Source: Morinoia aosen
Lineage: Eukaryota; Arthropoda; Malacostraca; Amphipoda; Talitridae
Length of the DNA: 64,000 nucleotides
Direction: 5' to 3'
NCBI GenBank assembly: GCA_030386875.1
Contig: CM059568.1
Span: forward strand, 27,770,120-27,834,119
In this document: positions 34,444-45,380 of the stretch, one piece after another
Numbering within the stretch: position 1 is the stretch's first letter
Layout: each line of letters begins with the position of its first letter
Made by a program: the position numbers and the translations under genes
Notes under the pieces: model-generated
Database searches by the model: none
Seen by the model: only the letters and a program-made list of their open reading frames with translations
Told to the model about the DNA's origin: nothing

Positions 34444-34720
34444 ATGGCACAACTGACTCTTCATCAACGCAAGTTCATCATCGAAGAAATGACGGAAATT
34501 GGTTCCATCGTCGGGACACTGAGGAAATTCTTCTTGAGATACCGATTCAAACCTAACAAAATAACGATTCAGAGGATCTTCCAAAAGGAGCAATCTTAGT
34601 TTATTGTGAGAATAAAGGAAGATCTGAAAGAAAAGTTTCGTAACGCACAGCAGAAAATGTATCGCAGCTCGTGGCAGGCAATTAGCATCGTAGATTCAGC
34701 AAAGTGAAATAAAAATGAAA
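34444..34720 (+). pseudogene. Mariner-type transposase N-terminus fragment
   Basis: ATG at 34,444 opens MAQLTLHQRKFIIEEMTEIG, followed by the pattern FRYRFKPNKITIQRIFQKE, then a stop and KEDLKEKFRNAQQK-like sequence. This is the layout of the DUF4817-type helix-turn-helix at the start of many arthropod mariner-like transposases (LT-EQR-FIVE...TGS...P...TI-RI--KF). The catalytic region is not seen nearby. It may be an independent fragment or an internally deleted copy. Confidence 0.6.
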
Positions 34721-35339
34721 AATTAACTCTTCTTCTTTCCAATCATACCAGTTTAGTTTCTCTTTCCTGTCTGAGAAAAAAGTTATAGCAATTTTAAAAG
34801 GTATACATTTTTAGCAACCACCCTGTAAGTTGGGATCTATTCGGTCAAGTTTTTTTCTAAGTCATGGAAAATGAGGAGTACTATATATAGAAGTTTTCCA
34901 CATCAAAATTTGAATAAAGAAATCGCAGATGATTTAAATTAGCCTGAGTCGCTGATGTTAGGGATCGAATACCAAATTGCTTGTCATTGATGAAGGAATT
35001 GCGCTCTAGTTAAGGACATACTTTATTATACTCTATTTTCAAAAAACATTACTAAAGATCGGCGGTGTAAAAATTTGTCTTTACTTGTGATGAAAGTTTT
35101 CCTATCAATTTCAGATATGAGAGTTACTTTTGCATTTTTAAATGAATTAGGAAAGGAGCAAATCATTAGGATTTCCGTATAATGCCGGTAAGGAAAGGTA
35201 AAACTAGATTGCGCTCTAGTTAAGTCTAGAGCGCAGGAGCAGGTATGACTTATGACTTTGAGGAGGAGGTATGTATTTAAAAACTTTAAATAGAAAATTT
35301 ATTCTATTTCTTGAATCTTGTGAAGCAACCACTTGAACA
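34721..35339. repeat. Region with direct repeat and palindrome
   Basis: ATTGCGCTCTAGTTAAG occurs at 34,998-35,014 and again at 35,208-35,224. The second copy continues into a palindrome GCGCTCTAG (35,211-35,219), loop TTAAGT, CTAGAGCGC (35,226-35,234). These may be ends of a small unclassified element about 210-235 bp long. No gene is visible. Confidence 0.5.
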
Positions 35340-35775
35340 ACCAGAAATGGCATCTCAACTTCTGTACACTCAACGTACAAGCTAAACTCATCTGTGAATT
35401 ATCTCGTACAAGCTAAACTCATCTGTGAATTACCTGTCTCTCGAGTACACAACATCTCCAACAGCTCAACACTCTACTTCTGCGAAAATATCTCCCATCT
35501 CGCCTTGATCTCTGATGCTATAGCTTTTGTGCAGCGTTATTTTGCAAAGTCATCTTAAGCGGTAATTTCGTATTCCTGTTGTAAACTGTTTGCTTATCTA
35601 CTCATCTTGCGCTGCGAGTTCGGACATGTGTGTTGCGTCTGATGTAGCTTAAATATTAGCTTTGCATTTTTATCAGCATAACTGTAAATAATTTCTACAT
35701 ATTTCGGGCCTGATGATGATGTTCGTAACATCGAAGCGTCGCCATGTACAGAATGAGTCTAACATTTCATAGATT
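35340..35775 (+). mobile_element. Penelope-like element 3' end (copy F)
   Basis: The 3' part (35,650-35,775) shares with copies A and B the ordered words TTTTTATCA, TTTCTACATATTT and CCTGATGATGATGTT, followed by GAAGCGTCGC. Upstream is non-coding as it stands and contains a 31-bp tandem duplication (35,374-35,404 and 35,405-35,435, one difference). The element lacks its reverse transcriptase. Confidence 0.6.
35690..35760 (+). ncRNA. Hammerhead-like ribozyme, copy F
   Basis: Core CTGATGA (35,710-35,716), strong stem II GATGTT (35,718-35,723) with AACATC (35,727-35,732) around a 3-nt loop CGT, GAA (35,733-35,735), then stem III GC-GTC-GC, in which the usual A-U closing pair is replaced by G-C, and C at position 17 (35,743). 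The core is formally intact. Stem I next to the core pairs poorly (TACAT/ATGTA only after a bulge), so cleavage is uncertain. Confidence 0.5.
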
Positions 35776-38325
35776 GACTGCGTAATACAACTAATTGGTA
35801 ATTTTTTCCAAAATTTATTACTTAAAAACTAGAGCAATCGAGTTGTGAGACCGATGAGAGCACAGTTCCATGGTTTGCACCGTCAGAAAGGTTTCAATTT
35901 GGTTTACACCATACTTTTATTATGACATTTTATACTTTGAACTATGACGCTCTTATTCAATAAAATAATTTTTTGTTGTATAGTCGCATATCCTGACACT
36001 AGCCGCCAACACTAGTCTAAATGTAGAAATTAGATCGCACATGACTGCTGCACTTGGCTTTTGACTGCCTGAGACGACGGACGCTCTCGTGTTTGCCGTC
36101 GACTTGAGGCAGCGCAGTCTGGGAATTGGCTGGTGTCGGAGTTGTGTTCTCAAGCGTGGACTAACGAGGCGGCGAGCTGCTCGTCTCTGCGCTTCCACAC
36201 TTCCTACGTTATAATGGCAGCTTAATTTTAGATGTGTGAAATCAAGCATTGTCTTATTGTGAACGAACAGATGCCGGGCGTAAGGGATTGGGAAAATCTA
36301 TTCATTGAAATGAAATATTAATATTAATGCAATTGAGAAACGTTTCCGTGAGGACATTCTTCTACAAAATCCACAATTCTGTCTGCTTCAATATCATTTG
36401 AGGCAGAACTACACCTAAGTACACAAATGTGCAGACGGTAGAGAGCTCGGAGTAGGCTAAGAGGAGACTGTAAGCCGTACTGACGATACGGCAGGGCATG
36501 CGCTGTATTGCCAGTTCAGTGCACTGGGCCAAGTTCCAGGAGTGAGAGCTGAGTACTGGTCTGTGGTGAAGAGCGGTCGCACGCGGGCTCACAAAACACA
36601 GCGGTCGCACAAGGAATTCCGATTTTCTTAGTCGTATGAGAATTTCCACGCGTATAGAGTTTCTCAAATTATGCCAGTTGAAACAATTTCGAATATTTTC
36701 ATCTCTACAATTGTTGGACGGGAGAGACATAAGTATTCGGCACGCGAGAAAATGATGGAAATAAATAAATTGAATTGCAGGAAGCCAACAGTCAAATAAC
36801 CAGGGTGGAAGACTAATTAATTCTCTATAGAACAGACTACGACGTCCGCTTACTTTCAGTGTGTGTCTTTAAATGGCAACAGAAGCAAAACTCCCAGCGC
36901 GGTGGCTGCAGAGGCGGCATCAGTAAGTAACGCGGTCGACAACCGCGCTCGCTACGTGCGGCTCTGATGCGAGTTATTAAGCCCGTAATACCCGCCGGCC
37001 TCGTATTTGAAATGCGGTGGAATAAAACTACATTTTCTTCATTTTTGTACAAACTTGGCATTAGGAGCGGATTCAGAACTTGTCTGCTCTTTGATGTAGA
37101 AGCTAAATATAGATACACATGCTTCGGTGTATCACATGCTTCGGTTCGTAGAAATGAAAAGTCTAGATTTGCAGCTTTTACTATCGTGAATTTTGTTTGG
37201 TTAAAATGAAGCGTGTGTGATGTTGAGCTTAATCTTCTCTTTTATTAGTGGTAATTAATTTGAAACAACGACAAAGAAGATTCAGTTCTTTTAATCACGA
37301 AGACATGAGATTTTAGCGCCTCCAACTCTTTAGTTTTGAGAGTCGGGCGCGTCCAACAAAACGAGGGCGGCTGATTTCAGGCCTTTGTATCACATGCTGC
37401 TCTGCGTCGCAAAGACTTGATTCTTAGAGAACTGACGGCGCGGCATTGTCGGGGCCGAGACGAGAAAAAGGAAATGTTCCATTCATGGGAATGTCCCTTC
37501 GAAAAGAAGCGTTAAAATGGAGCTCATCGCTCGCCAGGAATGTCAGCAGCGTGAAACATTACCAAAGATCTAATGGATCTTGACATTTGCAATCTAAGCG
37601 GGAAAGCATTTTAAAATGCGGGTTTGTACGCAGTAGTCGAATGGTAAGTTCTTGACATGACTAAGAATAGGAAAGTACTGAGACCATTAGGCCTTCTTGG
37701 AATTGAAAATGTTAGATTTCGGTCTTCGTTTGAAATACGTTGCGAATTTTATTTTTCTCACAAATGTGATTTATATTTCTCCTCTAATGATTTTTCTTGT
37801 ATCACAGTTTTTATCACGAATTAAAAGAAGAATAGCCCATATTTGTTTGTCGTTACGGCACGTGTATTAAATACTGAATGAGGAAAGAGAGGCTGAAAAT
37901 ACAAAAACGTTTCTGCATAATTCGAAGGGCTTTTATACGTACGCAGAAAACTGTATGTTTTCAAAAAAATTATGATTCGCATTGACATTTGACTTCAACG
38001 AGACGCGTTTCTAAACTCAGTCTTACCCCCAGCGCCTTTAAAGTTTGGTACTATTATGTACTTCAGCGTTCATCAATATTGCTACAACCTTTACAAAAAT
38101 TACAGCAACCCCTACCAATATGGCTTCAAACTATCACAATATTGCTTCACGCTGCTATAATATAGCTTGATTAGGAGTGCGACCACCTGAGTCACTTCAG
38201 CATTATGTTGTGTTTTCGTTCTAGCACGTAGCAAAAATATTTTAGCTTGTATTAATATTTCTTTATGCTCAAACATTGCTTCATATCTTTGAGCATTAGT
38301 ATTGTTTCAGCATGTTTTATGATTG
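35776..38325. other. Gene-poor stretch with GC-rich patches
   Basis: Patches at 36,030-36,210, 36,430-36,640 and 36,850-37,010 are CpG- and GC-richer than their surroundings. A minus frame at 36,730-36,362 has 122 codons; another at 36,180-36,020 has coding-like third positions. On the plus strand ATGGCAACAG at 36,871 starts a 17-codon frame ending at a perfect donor-type GTAAGTAA near 36,920. None can be joined into a gene. The region 38,040-38,320 has loose repeats (ATTGCTTCA, ATGGCTTCA) leading into the satellite. Confidence 0.35.
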
Positions 38326-41300
38326 CTACACACTCCCCACTACTGCTGCAGCTACATCAACATTACACCTCCTGCACTACGCTGGCTACACACTCCCCAC
38401 TACTGCTGCAGCTACATCGACATTACACCTCCTGCACTACGCTGGCTACACACTCCCCACTACCGCAGCAGCTACATCAACATTACACCTCCTGCACTAC
38501 GCTGGCTACACACTCCCTACTACCGCAGCAGCTACATCAACATTACACCTCCTGCACTACGCTGGCTACACACTCCCTACTACCGCAGCAGCTACATCAA
38601 CATTACACCTCCTGCACTACGCTGGCTACACACTCCCTACTACCGCAGCAGCTACATCAACATTACACCTCCTGCACTACGCTGGCTACACACTCCCCAC
38701 TACCGCAGCAGCTACATCAACATTACACCTCCTGCACTACGCTGGCTACACACTCCCTACTACCGCAGCAGCTACATCAACATTACACCTCCTGCACTAC
38801 GCTGGCTACACACTCCCCACTACCGCAGCAGCTACATCAACATAACTCCTGCACTACGCTGGCTACACACTCCCTACTACCGCAGCAGTTACATCAACAT
38901 AACTCCTCCTGCACTACGCTGGCTACACACTCCCTACTACCGCAGCAGCTACATCAACATTACACCTCCTGCACTACGCTGGCTACACACTCCCCACTAC
39001 CGCAGCAGCTACATCAACATTACACCTCCTGCACTACGCTGGCTACACACTCCCCACTACCGCAGCAGCTACATCAACATTACACCTCCTGCACTACGCT
39101 GGCTACACACTCCCCACTACCGCTGCAGCTACATCAACATTACACCTCCTGCACTACGCTGGCTACACACTCCCCACTACCGCAGCAGCTACATCAACAT
39201 AACTCCTCCTGCACTACGCTGGCTACACACTCCCCACTACCGCAGCAGCTACATCAACATTACACCTCCTGCACTACGCTGGCTACACACTCCCTACTAC
39301 CGCAGCAGCTACATCAACATTACACCTCCTGCACTACGCTGGCTACACACTCACTACTACCGCAGCAGCTACATCAACATTACACCTCCTGCACTACGTT
39401 GGCTACACACTCCCCACTACCGCAGCAGCTACATCAACATTACACCTCCTGCACTACGCTGGCTACACACTCCCCACTACCGCTGCAGCTACATCAACAT
39501 TACACCTCCTGCACTACGCTGGCTACACACTCCCCACTACCGCAGCAGCTACATCAACATTACACCTCCTGCACTACGCTGGCTACACACTCCCCACTAC
39601 CGCAGCAGCTACATCAACATTACACCTCCTGCACTACGCTGGCTACACACTCCCTACTACCGCAGCAGCTACATCAACATTACACCTCCTGCACTACGCT
39701 GGCTACACACTCCCCACAACCGCAGCAGCTACATCAACATTACACCTCCTGCACTACGCTGGCTACACACTCCCTACTACCGCAGCTGCTACATTAACAT
39801 TACACCTCCTGCACTACGCTGGCTACACACTCCCTACTACCGCAGCAGCTACATCAACATTACACCTCCTGCACTACGCTGGCTACACACTCCCTACTAC
39901 CGCAGCAGCTACATCAACATTACACCTCCTGCACTACGCTGCTACACACTCCCTACTACCGCAGCAGCTACATCAACATTACACCTCCTGCACTACGCTG
40001 GCTACACACTCCCTACTACCGCAGCAGCTACATCAACATAACTCCTCCTGCACTACGCTGGCTACACACTCCCCACTACCGCAGCAGCTACATCAACATA
40101 ACTCCTCCTGCACTACGCTGGCTACACACTCCCTACTACCGCAGCAGCTACATCAACATTACACCTCCTGCACTACGCTGGCTACACACTCCCTACTACC
40201 GCAGCAGCTACATCAACATTACACCTCCTGCACTACGCTGGCTACAGACTCCCTACTACCGCAGCAGCTACATCAACATTACACCTCCTACACTACGCTG
40301 GCTACACACTCCCTACTACCGCAGCAGCTACATCAACATTACACCTCCTGCACTACGCTGGCTACACACTCCCTACTACCGCAGCAGCTACATCAACATT
40401 ACACCTCCTGCACTACGCTGGCTACACACTCCCTACTACCGCAGCAGCTACATCAACATTACACCTCCGGCACTACGCTGGCTACACACTCCCCACTACC
40501 GCAGCAGCTACATCAACATTACACCTCCTGCACTACGCTGGCTACACACTCCCCACTACCGCAGCAGCTACATCAACATTACACCTCCTACACTACGCTG
40601 GCTACACACTCACTACTACCGCAGCAGCTACATCAACATTACACCTCCTGCACTACGCTGGCTACACACTCCCTACTACCGCAGCAGCTACATCAACATT
40701 ACACCTCCTGCACTACGCTGGCTACACACTCCCTACTACCGCAGCAGCTACATCAACATTACACCTCCTGCACTACGCTGGCTACACACTCCCCACTACC
40801 GCAGCAGCTACATCAACATTACACCTCCTGCACTACGCTGGCTACACACTCACTACTACCGCAGCAGCTACATCAACATTACACCTCCTGCACTACGCTG
40901 GCTACACACTCACTACTACCGCAGCAGCTACATCAACATTACACCTCCTGCACTACGCTGGCTACACACTCCCCACTACCGCAGCAGCTACATCAACATT
41001 ACACCTCCTGCACTACGCTGGCTACACACTCCCCACTACCGCTGCAGCTACATCAACATTACACCTCCTGCACTACGCTGGCTACACACTCCCCACTACC
41101 GCAGCAGCTACATCAACATTACACCTTCTGCACTACGCTGGCTACACACTCCCCACTACCGCAGCAGCTACATTAACATTACACCTCCTGCACTACGCTG
41201 GCTACACACTCCCCACTACCGCAGCAGCTACATCAACATTACACCTCCTACACTACGCTGGCTACACACTCACTACTACCGCAGCAGCTACATCAACATT

Positions 41301-44046
41301 ACACCTCCTGCACTACGCTGGCTACACACTCCCTACTACCGCAGCAGCTACATCAACATTACACCTCCTGCACTACGCTGGCTACACACTCCCTACTACC
41401 GCAGCAGCTACATCAACATTACACCTCCTGCACTACGCTGGCTACACACTCCCCACTACCGCAGCAGCTACATCAACATTACACCTCCTGCACTACGCTG
41501 GCTACACACTCCCTACTACCGCAGCAGCTACATCAACATTACACCTCCTGCACTACGCTGGCTACACACTCCCCACTACCGCAGCAGCTACATCAACATT
41601 ACACCTCCTGCACTACGCTGGCTACACACTCCCTACTACCGCAGCAGCTACATCAACATTACACCTCCTGCACTACGCTGGCTACACACTCCCTACTACC
41701 GCAGCAGCTACATCAACATTACACCTCCTGCACTACGCTGGCTACACACTCCCCACTACCGCAGCAGCTACATCAACATTACACCTCCTGCACTACGCTG
41801 GCTACACACTCCCTACTACCGCAGCAGCTACATCAACATTACACCTCCTGCACTACGCTGGCTACACACTCCCTACTACCGCAGCAGCTACATCAACATT
41901 ACACCTCCTGCACTACGCTGGCTACACACTCCCCACTACCGCAGCAGCTACATCAACATTACACCTCCTGCACTACGCTGGCTACACACTCCCCACTACC
42001 GCAGCAGCTACATCAACATTACACCTCCTGCACTACGCTGGCTACACACTCCCTACTACCGCAGCAGCTACATCAACATTACACCTCCTGCACTACGCTG
42101 GCTACACACTCCCTACTACCGCAGCAGCTACATCAACATTACACCTCCTGCACTACGCTGGCTACACACTCCCTACTACCGCAGCAGCTACATCAACATT
42201 ACACCTCCTGCACTACGCTGGCTACACACTCCCCACTACCGCAGCAGCTACATCAACATTACACCTCCTGCACTACGCTGGCTACACACTCCCTACTACC
42301 GCAGCAGCTACATCAACATTACACCTCCTGCACTACGCTGGCTACACACTCCCCACTACCGCAGCAGCTACATCAACATAACTCCTCCTGCACTACGCTG
42401 GCTACACACTCCCTACTACCGCAGCAGCTACATCAACATAACTCCTCCTGCACTACGCTGGCTACACACTCCCTACTACCGCAGCAGCTACATCAACATT
42501 ACACCTCCTGCACTACGCTGGCTACACACTCCCCACTACCGCAGCAGCTACATCAACATTACACCTCCTGCACTACGCTGGCTACACACTCCCCACTACC
42601 GCAGCAGCTACATCAACATTACACTTCCTGCACTACGCTGGCTACACACTCCCCACTACCGCTGCAGCTACATCAACATTACACCTCCTGCACTACGCTG
42701 GCTACACACTCCCCACTACCGCAGCAGCTACATCAACATAACTCCTCCTGCACTACGCTGGCTACACACTCCCCACTACCGCAGCAGCTACATCAACATT
42801 ACACCTCCTGCACTACGCTGGCTACACACTCCCTACTACCGCAGCAGCTACATCAACATTACACCTCCTGCACTACGCTGGCTACACACTCACTACTACC
42901 GCAGCAGCTACATCAACATTACACCTCCTGCACTACGCTGGCTACACACTCCCCACTACCGCAGCAGCTACATCAACATTACACCTCCTGCACTACGCTG
43001 GCTACACACTCCCCACTACCGCTGCAGCTACATCAACATTACACCTCCTGCACTACGCTGGCTACACACTCCCCACTACCGCAGCAGCTACATCAACATT
43101 ACACCTCCTGCACTACGCTGGCTACACACTCCCCACTACCGCAGCAGCTACATCAGCATAATTCCTCCTGCACTACGCTGGCTACACACTCCCCACTACC
43201 GCAGCAGCTACATCAACATAACTCCTCCTGCACTACGCTGGCTACACACTCCCCACTACCGCAGCAGCTACATCAACATTACACCTCCTGCACTACGCTG
43301 GCTACACACTCCCTACTACCGCAGCAGCTACATCAACATTACACCTCCTGCACTACGCTGGCTACACACTCACTACTACCGCAGCAGCTACATCAACATT
43401 ACACCTCCTGCACTACGCTGGCTACACACTCCCCACTACCGCAGCAGCTACATCAACATTACACCTCCTGCACTACGCTGGCTACACACTCCCCACTACC
43501 GCTGCAGCTACATCAACATTACACCTCCTGCACTACGCTGGCTACACACTCCCCACTACCGCAGCAGCTACATCAACATTACACCTCCTGCACTACGCTG
43601 GCTACACACTCCCCACTACCGCAGCAGCTACATCAGCATAATTCCTCCTGCACTGCGCTGGCTACACACTCCCCACTACCGCAGCAGCTACATCGACATT
43701 ACACCTCCTGCACTACGCTGGCTACACACTCCCCACTACCGCAGCAGCTACATCGACATTACACCTCCTGCACTACGCTGGCTACACACTCCCTACTACC
43801 GCAGCAGCTACATCGACATTACACCTCCTGCACTACGCTGGCTACACACTCCCCACTACCGCTGCAGCTACATCAACATTACACCTCCTGCACTACGCTG
43901 GCTACACACTCCCCACTACCGCAGCAGCTACATCAACATTACACCTCCTGCACTACGCTGGCTACACACTCCCCACTACCGCAGCAGTTACATCAACATT
44001 ACACCTCCTGCACTACGCTGGCTACACACTCCCCACTACCGCAGCA
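38326..44046. repeat. 60-bp satellite array, about 95 units
   Basis: A head-to-tail array of a 60-bp unit beginning CTACACACTCCCTACTACCG and ending CTGCACTACGCTGG. Variation is limited and discrete: CCCTAC/CCCCAC/CACTAC, GCAGCAG/GCTGCAG, CATTACACC/CATAACTCC, CATCAAC/CATCGAC/CATCAGC. One unit of 57 bp (about 38,845) and one of 59 bp (about 39,942) break the register. The strand is C/A-rich and G-poor. The usual unit has no stop in any plus frame and no ATG, so long frames (up to 572 codons) start only in the flank. They have no signs of selection as proteins. Confidence 0.98.
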
Positions 44047-44670
44047 TCTCGCCTCATCACCGCAAGGACGCGCGTTTATACGACCCAGAGGAGACTAAAT
44101 TCGTCCCTGCGACGCTCATATCGACGTGAACGCCCTGCTCGAGGCAGCGCATCTCGCCGCGCTATCGCACAAAATTGCCGGGTTTACCGTTTTTTGATCA
44201 TCTGGGAACACCTGGGTGCTCGGTAAAATCCTCTTTTCGGTATTTTTTGCAGCAGAGGCAAAGCCGTTGACGTCATACAGAGGCGGAAGTTATCCGTAGT
44301 GTTTTCCCAGCATCATATGACGTCCGAAGGTATTTCACGCGTGTCAAGTACTGAAGTTGACTTCTCTAGAATAATTCATTCCCTCAGTTAGGATGATCAC
44401 AGAGGAAATGATCATCCTAATGAACTCGATAAAATCTCCCTTATCGCATTGTACTAGTTGGTAGCGCTGAAAATTTCTCAGGTGAACTGCCTTAATTAGC
44501 AGTTAGTAGTACAATTGTATGATTGTTTTCCTTTGTTAGATTTCGATTCCAATCTACAAGTATGGCCTTCAATTGTGTCACCTATACACCCTTTCCAGAT
44601 ATCGATCTCTGTATTTAGTATTTTTTGCTCGATCTCTGTATCTGTATGGATTATGCTCCATCCGGCGCAA
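44047..44670. other. Unique spacer between satellite blocks
   Basis: About 620 bp unrelated to the 60-bp unit separates the main array from a short second block. The first 130 bp are GC- and CpG-rich. Array phase is not kept: the left side stops after CCGCAGCA and the right resumes at TTACACC, about 11 nt of the unit missing. No target duplication was found, so a deletion/rearrangement origin fits as well as an insertion. Confidence 0.6.
44388..44420. repeat. Perfect 12-bp inverted repeat
   Basis: TTAGGATGATCA (44,388-44,399) and TGATCATCCTAA (44,409-44,420) flank a 9-nt loop. A stable hairpin or binding-site pair inside the satellite spacer. Confidence 0.85.
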
Positions 44671-44768
44671 TTACACCTCCTGCACTACGCTGGCTACACA
44701 CTCCCTACTACCGCAGCAGCTACATCGACATTACACCTCCTGCACTACGCTGGCTACACACTCCCCAC
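44671..44768. repeat. Second 60-bp satellite block, 1.6 units
   Basis: Same unit as the main array, carrying the CATCGAC variant also seen in the last part of the main array (43,681-43,870). It abuts the 28-bp minisatellite through CCCCACTCCCCACC. Confidence 0.95.
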
Positions 44769-44784
44769 TCCCCACCACTCCCCA

Positions 44785-45312
44785 ATGTGTGGCATGTACT
44801 CCTTCAGGCACACGGTGTGGCATGTGCTCCTTCAGGCACACGGTGTGGCATGTACTCCTTCAGGCACACGGTGTGGCATGTACTCCTACAGGCACACGGT
44901 GTGGCATGTACTCCTTCAGGCCCACGGTATGGCTTGTACTCCTTCATGCACATGATGTGGCAAGTACTCCTTCAGGCACACGGTGTGGCATGTACTCCTT
45001 CAGGCACACGGTGTGGCATGTACTCCTTCAGGCACACGGTGCGGCATGTACTCCTTCAGGCACACGGTGTGGGATGTACTCCTTCAGGCACACGGTGTGG
45101 CATGTACTCCTTCAGGCACACGGTGTGGCATGTACTCCTTCAGGCACACGGTGTGGCATGTACTCCTCCAGGCACACGGTGTGGCATGTACTCCTTCAGG
45201 CACAAGGTGTGGCATGTACTCCTTCAGGCACAAGGTGTGGCATGTACTCCTTCAGGCACAAGGTGTGGCATGTACTCCTTCAGGCACAAGGTGTGGCATG
45301 TACTCCTTCAGG
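44785..45312. repeat. 28-bp minisatellite, about 19 units
   Basis: Unit AGGCACACGGTGTGGCATGT plus ACTCCTTC. The last units (from about 45,200) share CACAAGG in place of CACACGG, showing local spread of a variant. Because 28 is not a multiple of 3, all three plus frames are open and encode the same 28-residue cyclic peptide in different phases. The frames of 130-250 codons here are by-products of the repeat. Confidence 0.97.
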
Positions 45313-45380
45313 TATAATTTCCGTCCTCACTTAAATTTCACGCGAAACTCACAAGGCATCCAGCAAGTGAGATGGTTTTG

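Noticed and set aside
38265-40041. Frames of 510 and 572 codons as repeat-protein genes
   Set aside because: They follow the 60-bp satellite exactly, overlap in different frames of the same strand, and begin only in flanking DNA. Nothing indicates selection on the peptide.
38326-44046. CRISPR array
   Set aside because: Units are contiguous with no unique spacers, no cas genes exist, and the DNA is eukaryotic.
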